DNA of 28,506 bases from Fluviibacter sp964498255 (GTDB lineage Bacteria; Pseudomonadota; Gammaproteobacteria; Burkholderiales; Rhodocyclaceae). The position numbers and the translations under genes are program-made. A model generated the notes under the pieces. It was given only the letters and a program-made list of their open reading frames with translations, searched no databases and was not told the DNA's origin. The stretch covers positions 1 to 28,506 of the forward strand of contig CAZCGW010000024.1 of the NCBI GenBank assembly GCA_964498255.1. Reading direction: 5' to 3'. Of the stretch, positions 23,301-28,506 are shown piece after piece. Each line of letters starts with the position of its first letter. Position 1 is the stretch's first letter.

Positions 23301-24605
23301 TTAGTCCGTCACGCGCTCAGGCGGAATGGTGTACTTATCAATCTTCGAATACCACGGCATCAGCAGGAAGAAGCCAAAGTAGATCAGGCTGCAGACTTGC
23401 GAAACCTTCTCGCCAACGTACGATGGCGGCTGGGTACCGAGGTAGCCCAGGATAAAGAAGGCAATCACAAAGATCGTGAGCGCAGCTTTGAAGATCGGAC
23501 CGCGGTAACGAATCGACTTAACCGGGCTACGATCCAGCCAAGGCAGGAAAGCAATGATCACAACCGATGCACCCATGCCGACCACGCCCCAGAATTTGGC
23601 ATCAATACCGAGGATTGGCCAAACGATCGCGCGCAGTACCGAGTAGAACGGCGTGAAGTACCAGACAGGTGCAATGTGCGATGGCGTCTTCAGCGGATCT
23701 GCTTGGTAGAAGTTGTTATATTCTAGGAAGTAGCCGCCACCTTCTGGTGCAAAGAAGACTACGATCGAGAATACGAACAGGAAAGCCACAACACCCACGA
23801 TATCCTTAACGGTGTAGTACGGATGGAACGGAATGCCATCACGCGGATTGCCGTGCTCGTCCAGGTTGGCTTTGATTTCAATGCCATCTGGATTGTTTGA
23901 ACCGACTTCGTGCAATGCGACCAAGTGTGCGGCTACCAGACCGATCAAAATCAGCGGTACGGCAATCACGTGTAGCGAGAAGAAGCGGTTGAGCGTTGCA
24001 TCACCAACCACAAAGTCGCCACGAATCAGGGTCGACAGATCAGGGCCGATGACTGGAATCGCGCCAAACAGGTTAATAATCACCTGCGCGCCCCAGAACG
24101 ACATCTGACCCCAAGGCAGCAGGTAACCCATGAAGGCTTCTGCCATCAGGCACAGGAAAATCAACGTACCGAAAACCCACAGCAACTCACGTGGCTGACG
24201 ATATGAACCGTACAGCAGACCGCGGAACATGTGCAGATAGACCACAACAAAGAATGCCGAAGCACCGGTCGAGTGTAGGTAACGGATCAACCAGCCGCCA
24301 GAGACGTCTCGCATGATGTATTCCACGCTGGCAAAAGCAATGGGAATACCGCTTTCGTTCAGGTTGGCATCCGGCTTGTAGTTCATCACCAGGAAAATAC
24401 CGGTCAGAATCTGAATCACTAGCACCATCAGCGCTAGCGAACCAAAGAAATACCAGAAATTGAAATTCTTTGGTGCGTAGTAGTCGGTCAGGTGACCTTT
24501 GATGGTCGACGTTAGAGGGAAGCGCGCGTCAATCCATTCAAGGACGTTGCCGCCTACGCTACCATTCGACTTATATTTTTCGTAATTTTTGTGGCCGGCC
24601 ATCAT
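23301..24605 (-). CDS. petB: Ubiquinol-cytochrome c reductase, cytochrome b subunit
   Basis: A 434-residue membrane subunit of the bc1 complex carrying both b haems and the quinol (Qo) and quinone (Qi) sites. Haem ligands are H111 and H125 in helix B and H212 and H227 in helix D. Eight membrane helices are visible in one full-length chain (not split as in b6f). The Qo motif reads PVWY (313-316) rather than the common PEWY, and the helix D histidines are 15 residues apart rather than 14. The ATG at 24605 overlaps the petA stop by one base (TGATG), so the two are translationally coupled. Confidence 0.98.
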   Translation of the reverse strand: MMAGHKNYEKYKSNGSVGGNVLEWIDARFPLTSTIKGHLTDYYAPKNFNFWYFFGSLALMVLVIQILTGIFLVMNYKPDANLNESGIPIAFASVEYIMRDVSGGWLIRYLHSTGASAFFVVVYLHMFRGLLYGSYRQPRELLWVFGTLIFLCLMAEAFMGYLLPWGQMSFWGAQVIINLFGAIPVIGPDLSTLIRGDFVVGDATLNRFFSLHVIAVPLILIGLVAAHLVALHEVGSNNPDGIEIKANLDEHGNPRDGIPFHPYYTVKDIVGVVAFLFVFSIVVFFAPEGGGYFLEYNNFYQADPLKTPSHIAPVWYFTPFYSVLRAIVWPILGIDAKFWGVVGMGASVVIIAFLPWLDRSPVKSIRYRGPIFKAALTIFVIAFFILGYLGTQPPSYVGEKVSQVCSLIYFGFFLLMPWYSKIDKYTIPPERVTD

Positions 24606-25198
24606 CAGGCTCCTTTGCTTTCGCCGATAACCAGACGCGTATCCGTCAGGTAGGCGTGCGGTGGGATCTCGAGGTTAGTCGGGGCTGGCTTGTCTTTGAA
24701 GACGCGGCCAGCCAAGTCAAAGGTGGAACCATGGCATGGGCACAGGAAGCCGCCAAGCCAATCACCTGGCATACCTTGGGAAGCACCTTCAGCAAATTTC
24801 GACGACGGCGAACAGCCTAGGTGGGTACAAATGCCGATGGCAATCCAGATATTGTCCTTGATCGAGCGGTGCTCGTTCTTACAATAAGCAGGTTGCTGAT
24901 CTTTTTCAGAATTCGGGTCGGCCACAGCATCGTTCAGCTTTGGCAGCGTGCCCAGCATTTCCGGCGTGCGGTTAAGGATCCACACGGGTTTACCGCGCCA
25001 TTCCACAACCATCATCTGGCCTGGCTCAAGTTTGCTGATATCCGCTTCAACGGGTGCACCAGCCGCACGAGCGCGGGCAGAAGGCAACATGCTGCTTACA
25101 AACGGCACCAGAGCGGCAACCGCTCCTACACCCCCAATAGCCGCTGTGGTTACTAGTAACCGACGACGGCTGGGATCTACTTTCTGCTCATTGCTCAT
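24605..25198 (-). CDS. petA: Ubiquinol-cytochrome c reductase, Rieske iron-sulfur subunit
   Basis: A 197-residue protein with a twin-arginine-type N-terminus (SRRRLLV at 10-16), an uncleaved membrane helix at about 17-38, an Ala/Arg hinge, and the soluble Rieske domain. Cluster ligands are C124 and H126 in CTHLGC, and C153 and H156 in CPCHGS, with C129 and C155 forming the disulfide. It moves electrons from quinol at Qo to cytochrome c1. It is the first gene of petABC. The start at 25198 is 59 nt after the recR stop, and that gap holds a perfect TATAAT -10 box. Confidence 0.98.
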   Translation of the reverse strand: MSNEQKVDPSRRRLLVTTAAIGGVGAVAALVPFVSSMLPSARARAAGAPVEADISKLEPGQMMVVEWRGKPVWILNRTPEMLGTLPKLNDAVADPNSEKDQQPAYCKNEHRSIKDNIWIAIGICTHLGCSPSSKFAEGASQGMPGDWLGGFLCPCHGSTFDLAGRVFKDKPAPTNLEIPPHAYLTDTRLVIGESKGA

Positions 25199-25239
25199 GG
25201 ACGGGTCCCCAGAATGTTCAGTCTTAATTAATTTTTAAG

Positions 25240-25268
25240 ATTATACGCAAAGAAAAATCAGGATTCTA
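25240..25268 (-). promoter_or_regulatory. Probable sigma-70 promoter of petABC
   Basis: On the minus strand a perfect -10 TATAAT (25245-25240) follows a weak -35 TAGAAT (25268-25263) with a 17-nt spacer. The start would be near 25233, about 35 nt before the petA ATG. The -35 lies inside the end of recR. Confidence 0.6.
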
Positions 25269-25854
25269 GCCATCGGCGCTCTCTTAATGCCTGCGCTAGC
25301 GTCCCACTATCAACAAATTCCAATTCGCCACCCACCGGAACGCCTCTAGCAATCCGTGTAACCCTTAGCCCGTGGCGCTTTAGCAGCTCGGACACAAAAT
25401 GGGCGGTGGCCTCTCCCTCGTTGGTAAAATTTGTGGCCAAAATGACTTCTTTGACCAAACCATCGGCGGCACGGGCCACCAATTGCTCCAAACGGAGATT
25501 TCTCGGGCCTAAACCATCTAGAGGAGAGATTCGACCCATTAAGACAAAATAAAGGCCGTTATAGGCCTGGGTCTGCTCAACCATGTTGAGATCAACAGGT
25601 GTTTCGACGACACACAGCACCGAAGGATCGCGACGATCGGACTGGCAACGCTCACAAATGGGCGTTTCGGTGTACGTGTTACAGCGTTCGCAATGCTGTA
25701 TACGATTAATGGCCGAATCAAGCGCAAATCCCAACCGCGCCGCGCCTTCTCGGTCATGTTGCAGCAGGTGATACGCCATACGCTGCGCCGATTTTGGGCC
25801 CACACCCGGCAAACAGCGCAGTGCTTCAATCAGGCTTTCGAGCGTCGCTGACAC
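25258..25854 (-). CDS. recR: Recombination mediator RecR
   Basis: A 198-residue protein that works with RecF and RecO to load RecA at single-strand gaps. It has the helix-hairpin-helix LPGVGPKSAQRMAYHLL (about 15-31), a four-Cys zinc finger (C55, C58, C67, C70), a Toprim domain (VLCVVETPVDL onward) and the C-terminal ARGVPVGGELEFVDSGTL. Length is typical. The start is GTG at 25854, 7 nt after ybaB, with no strong ribosome binding site. The dnaX-ybaB-recR order is broadly conserved. Confidence 0.98.
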   Translation of the reverse strand: MSATLESLIEALRCLPGVGPKSAQRMAYHLLQHDREGAARLGFALDSAINRIQHCERCNTYTETPICERCQSDRRDPSVLCVVETPVDLNMVEQTQAYNGLYFVLMGRISPLDGLGPRNLRLEQLVARAADGLVKEVILATNFTNEGEATAHFVSELLKRHGLRVTRIARGVPVGGELEFVDSGTLAQALRERRWLES

Positions 25855-25861
25855 AGAAAGA

Positions 25862-26197
25862 TCAGAACGGCAGCTTAAAGCCTGGTGGCAGATTCAAGCC
25901 TGCCGTAAAACCGGACATTTTGCCTTGCGAGGTTTCTTCGACACGACGAACCGCATCGTTCACTGCAGCAGCAATCAGGTCTTCCAGCATTTCACGATCA
26001 TCCATTGCAGCTGGATCAATCGCAATGCGGCGAACGACATGGGCACAAGTCATAGTGACTTTAACGATGCCCGAACCAGACTGACCTTCGACCTCGACAT
26101 CAGCCAGCTCTTCCTGTGCCTTTTTCATGCGTTCCTGCATTTGCTGCGCCTGTTTCATTAGGCCACCTATACCAGCCATTCCACCCATACCACGCAT
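25862..26197 (-). CDS. YbaB/EbfC family nucleoid-associated protein
   Basis: A 111-residue DNA-binding dimer with the family core GGLMKQAQQMQERMKKAQEELA (residues about 11-32; given as a range), then VEGQSGSGIVKVTMTC and the C-terminal GLNLPPGFKLPF. The N-terminus is a short Gly/Met-rich stretch (MRGMGGMAGIGG). GGAG lies 7 nt before the ATG at 26197, favouring the first Met over those at residues 4, 7 and 14. It is located between dnaX and recR as in most proteobacteria. Its role in E. coli and Borrelia is nucleoid binding; details are poorly known. Confidence 0.95.
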   Translation of the reverse strand: MRGMGGMAGIGGLMKQAQQMQERMKKAQEELADVEVEGQSGSGIVKVTMTCAHVVRRIAIDPAAMDDREMLEDLIAAAVNDAVRRVEETSQGKMSGFTAGLNLPPGFKLPF

Positions 26198-26226
26198 CTT
26201 TAAACTCCTCTTATATTTAAATCAAC

Positions 26227-27912
26227 TCAACCCGTCACAGGACGAATGGAACCATCGATTAGTTTTGCATCAAACACATCTATCAGCTCTTGCACTAAGG
26301 GGTCGCTTTCGATGGCTGCTACAGCCGTATTCTGGCGTTCTTCAGCCGCTTCCTTCTTTAATACGGCGGCCGTAACCCCTACCTGCTCAACGACATCAAA
26401 TCGCACGCGCACTTGCTCACCGAGCAAATCCGAAAGCGCTTGCGCTACGCGTTGCTCCGAAGCCGGCATGAGCAGTTGACGATGCGTCGCTGGCAAATTA
26501 AGTGCAACCAGGCCTTCAGAAAAGTTTGCAAAGGCACTATGCTGGACCAGCTCGCGCGCCATCCCTTTGAGGCCAAGACGTTCAACCGTTTGCGGCCAGC
26601 TTTCAGCAGATAGAGCATTTCCCGACGCTAGGGTCTTCGGTGACTGCGCTAACTGTGGGCGTTCAACTTTTGCAGGCTGCGTTAGGACCTGAGCAACCGG
26701 CTCAATCATTGCAGATGGTTCTGGTTGCACATTCAACCCGGGTGATGAAACTACCGGAGCCGCTACAGTTTTAGCAGAAGGCGCTGACATAAGAGGCTGA
26801 ACCGCAGATACGTGACCAGGGTGTACCGCCAATAGCCGAAGCATGGCCATTAGGAAGCCATGAGCTGAATCTGGTGCTAGTCGTAAATCCGCACGCGCCT
26901 TGGTTGCGACTTGATAGATTAACTGCGCGTAGACACGAGAGCATTGTGTCGATAGCTGGCGAAGCTGCTGTGCATCATCTTCGGCGAGCGCAGAAAACTC
27001 TTGTGATCCTTCTGAAGCGTCGAATTGCATGAGCTGCAATGAGACAGCCAAGCGGGACAGGTCATCAAGCGCTGATTCAAATGAAAGTGAACCTGCAGCC
27101 ATCTGAGATGTCTGCGCACGAACCGACGACACATCGCCATGGATCAATGCCGATAGCACACCCACCATGCGAGACATATTCGACGTGCCAAGCATCTGGG
27201 AAACCTGGTCTACATGAATAGAACCGCCGCCATGGGCAATCGCCTGATCCAGCAACGACAGAGCATCCCGAACACTCCCACCAGCGGCACGAGCGATCAA
27301 TTCAAGCGCTTTAAGATCAGGGGAGATACCCTCACCCTGCAAAACGTGCTCAAGGTGTGAAGCAAGTTGCGGTGGCGACACCTGACGCAGGTTGAACTGC
27401 AGGCAACGCGACAACACTGTTACCAAAATCTTTTGCGGGTCGGTTGTTGCCAGTATAAATTTGACATGCGCTGGCGGCTCTTCCAGCGTTTTCAGCATAG
27501 CGTTGAATGCATGCGCTGTTAGCTGGTGTACTTCATCGATCATGTAGACTTTATAGCGCCCAACACTTGGCAGAAAGGTTGCCTGCTCAAGCAGCTGCAC
27601 CATTTCATCAACACCACGATTAGAGGCCGCATCCATTTCGATGTAGTCAACGAAACGACCGGCATCAATTTGCTGGCAGGCTGAACAGACGCCACAAGGC
27701 TTTGAAGAAACGCCCTGCTCACAGTTCAATGCCTTTGCCAGAATCCGCGCAATCGTTGTCTTGCCCACACCACGCGTACCCGTCAGCAGATAGGCATGGT
27801 GGAGTCTATTAGCATCAAGGGCATGCGTTAATGCACGCACAACAGCATCCTGCCCCACCAGGGACTCAAAAGATTTCGGGCGCCACTTGCGCGCGAGGAC
27901 CTGGTAGCTCAT
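26227..27912 (-). CDS. dnaX: DNA polymerase III subunit tau (gamma/tau)
   Basis: A 561-residue clamp-loader ATPase that opens the beta clamp and links the polymerase cores. The start MSYQVLARKWRPKSF is the family N-terminus. Walker A is GTRGVGKT (45-52), the zinc module uses C64, C73, C76 and C79, Walker B is IDEVH (125-129), and the SRC arginine finger is at 168-170. A variable Pro/Ala-rich linker (about 365-430) leads to a tau C-terminal domain. I see no A-AAA-AAG type slippery heptamer, so only tau may be made. An in-frame ATG at 28005 would start inside the ffs RNA gene and is rejected. No clear ribosome binding site precedes the ATG at 27912. Confidence 0.97.
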   Translation of the reverse strand: MSYQVLARKWRPKSFESLVGQDAVVRALTHALDANRLHHAYLLTGTRGVGKTTIARILAKALNCEQGVSSKPCGVCSACQQIDAGRFVDYIEMDAASNRGVDEMVQLLEQATFLPSVGRYKVYMIDEVHQLTAHAFNAMLKTLEEPPAHVKFILATTDPQKILVTVLSRCLQFNLRQVSPPQLASHLEHVLQGEGISPDLKALELIARAAGGSVRDALSLLDQAIAHGGGSIHVDQVSQMLGTSNMSRMVGVLSALIHGDVSSVRAQTSQMAAGSLSFESALDDLSRLAVSLQLMQFDASEGSQEFSALAEDDAQQLRQLSTQCSRVYAQLIYQVATKARADLRLAPDSAHGFLMAMLRLLAVHPGHVSAVQPLMSAPSAKTVAAPVVSSPGLNVQPEPSAMIEPVAQVLTQPAKVERPQLAQSPKTLASGNALSAESWPQTVERLGLKGMARELVQHSAFANFSEGLVALNLPATHRQLLMPASEQRVAQALSDLLGEQVRVRFDVVEQVGVTAAVLKKEAAEERQNTAVAAIESDPLVQELIDVFDAKLIDGSIRPVTG

Positions 27913-27934
27913 AAAGGATCTGCAAAATAAGAAG

Positions 27935-28033
27935 GTGGCGAGCCTGACCCCCGGCACTTGCCTCAGTCGCTGGGGCTGCTTCCTTCCGGACCTGACCCGG
28001 TTCACGACCTAACAATGCGAGGAGACCCGCCAC
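27935..28033 (-). ncRNA. ffs: 4.5S signal recognition particle RNA (small bacterial type)
   Basis: The minus strand contains the invariant SRP loop GGTCAGGTCCGGAAGGAAGC, in two parts GGTCAGGTCC and GGAAGGAAGC, at about 28007-27978, which binds Ffh. The outer arms pair as GTGGCGGGTCT (28033-28023) with AGGCTCGCCAC (27945-27935), giving a single hairpin of about 99 nt, as expected for 4.5S RNA. The 3' end is followed by a T-rich stretch (TTCTTATTTT) that could end transcription. It lies between the rRNA operon and dnaX. Confidence 0.95.
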
Positions 28034-28038
28034 GTCGA

Positions 28039-28047
28039 ATTCTACCA
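28039..28047 (-). promoter_or_regulatory. Probable ffs promoter (extended -10)
   Basis: On the minus strand TGGTAGAAT gives an extended -10 (TG, one base, TAGAAT at 28044-28039). The -10 ends 5 nt before the paired 5' end of the SRP RNA at 28033, a normal distance. No good -35 is visible, which fits an extended -10 promoter. Confidence 0.55.
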
Positions 28048-28135
28048 GCCCATGAGCAGAATTCAGCGGGAACCTGGCGATAAATTCATCGGTGAACAGG
28101 CAAACTTCAGGGAAACGATGCCCGATGCCGGAAGT

Positions 28136-28174
28136 AAAAAACCCCACCACTCTTTTGGAGTGATGGGGTTTTTT
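28136..28174 (-). terminator. Intrinsic terminator of the rRNA operon
   Basis: On the minus strand ACCCCATCACTC (28169-28158) pairs with GAGTGGTGGGGT (28152-28141) around a 5-nt loop, followed by a run of T residues to 28136. All 12 pairs form in this strand, one as a U-G wobble; in the opposite strand the same position is a C-A mismatch. The direction is therefore that of the 5S gene. Confidence 0.9.
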
Positions 28175-28183
28175 GAATGGGGT

Positions 28184-28298
28184 GCCTGGCGGTGACCTAC
28201 TTTCGCGAGCGAAGTGCTCACTATCATTGGCGCTCATTCGTTTCACGGTCCTGTTCGAGATGGGAAGGGGTGGGTCCGAAAGGCTATTGCCGCCAAGC
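28184..28298 (-). rRNA. rrf: 5S ribosomal RNA
   Basis: The minus strand begins GCTTGGCGGCAATAGC and ends GTCACCGCCAGGC, whose ends pair (GCTTGGCGG with CCGCCAGGC) to form 5S helix I. The conserved internal segments CCCATCTCGAACAG and CGTGAAACG are present. The length of about 115 nt is normal. Exact ends may differ by 1-3 nt. It lies between the 3' end of 23S and the operon terminator. Confidence 0.95.
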
Positions 28299-28463
28299 GA
28301 AGGGGGTGGTCTGTTGGTTTTGAGGTCAACAGACCGTATCTGGAGAAGGGTTGAGGCTTGTTAGGGCACTCGTTGTATACCGACTTTGTTTTGTATGTGA
28401 TTGCAGCGTACTGCTGTATTTTTTAACTTAGAGCGTTGCTCTATAGCCTTTATTCAAGGTTAT
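28299..28463 (-). other. 23S-5S intergenic spacer of the rRNA operon
   Basis: No tRNA gene is visible in these 165 bp. A perfect 9-bp inverted repeat (GGTCTGTTG at 28308-28316 and CAACAGACC at 28327-28335) lies just upstream of 5S in transcription. A near-perfect 10-bp repeat (28441-28450 with 28456-28465, one G-U) lies at the 23S 3' boundary. Both could be RNA-processing hairpins. Confidence 0.7.
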
Positions 28464-28506
28464 AGGGTCAAGCCGCACGGGCAATTAGTACTGGTTAGCT
28501 TAACGT
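28464..28506 (-). rRNA. rrl: 23S ribosomal RNA, 3' end only (runs off the right edge)
   Basis: The minus strand reads ACGTTAAGCTAACCAGTACT, then AATTGCCCGTGCGGCTTGACCCT (as the segments AATTGCCCGTGCGG and CTTGACCCT). This matches the universal 3' terminus of proteobacterial 23S (GCTAACCxGTACTAAT, then GTGxGGCTTxACC). Only about 43 nt are inside the window. The 3' boundary is set by comparison with the E. coli end and may be off by a few bases. Confidence 0.9.

Noticed and set aside
26227..27000. Programmed frameshift in dnaX producing the gamma form
   Set aside because: No A-AAA-AAG or similar slippery run was found on the coding strand; the closest stretch, TTAAAGAAGGAA, does not fit.
27913..28005. 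N-terminal extension of DnaX to an ATG at 28005
   Set aside because: The extra 31 codons lie within the 4.5S RNA gene, and the family N-terminus (MSYQVLARKWRPKSF) begins at 27912.

Overview
The window is a compact stretch of bacterial core chromosome, most likely from a betaproteobacterium (Burkholderiales or Neisseriales type). This rests on recognised gene order, not on a database search. The blocks hfq-der-bamB-TPR-hisS-ispG-rodZ-pilW-rlmN-ndk, petABC-sspAB and dnaX-ybaB-recR are all typical of that class. Cytochrome b also carries the PVWY form of the Qo motif and a 15-residue haem-histidine step in helix D, which I associate with beta/gammaproteobacteria. Base composition looks even, near 50% GC, and I see no insertion sequence, prophage, CRISPR array or toxin-antitoxin pair. 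Every gene except one (terC) is on the minus strand.

Layout, left to right (transcription runs right to left unless stated). Positions 1-29 hold the first codons of hfq, with a possible heat-shock-type promoter upstream. Positions 149-8922 are one long housekeeping run: ndk, rlmN, pilW, rodZ, ispG, hisS, a YfgM-like TPR protein, bamB and der. Several joints overlap by 4 nt, which suggests translational coupling. Positions 9020-16850 form a C4-dicarboxylate uptake locus: dctP-dctQ-dctM (TRAP transporter), a terminator, the sensor kinase dctB, the sigma-54 activator dctD, and a putative Na+/H+ antiporter. A near-consensus sigma-54 promoter precedes dctP. About 118 bp upstream of its predicted start is a perfect 22-bp palindrome, the natural candidate for the DctD enhancer site.

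Positions 16906-19958 hold tilS, accA and a glyoxalase-II-like hydrolase. The lone plus-strand gene terC (20060-21025) is divergent from the hydrolase, with a perfect 10-bp inverted repeat between them, and converges on a small CbiX-type chelatase gene with only 12 bp between stop codons. Positions 21434-25198 hold the bc1 complex operon petABC followed by sspA and sspB, with a strong intrinsic terminator placed only 14 nt before the sspA start codon. Positions 25258-27912 are dnaX-ybaB-recR. They are preceded by the 4.5S SRP RNA (ffs), whose 3' end is 22 nt from the dnaX start, and then by the distal end of an rRNA operon (terminator, 5S, 3' tip of 23S).

I found no convincing wholly new system. 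The signals most worth a second look are regulatory: the DctB/DctD enhancer architecture, the petC/sspA attenuator-like terminator, the terC/hydrolase operator-like repeat, and the ffs/dnaX junction.
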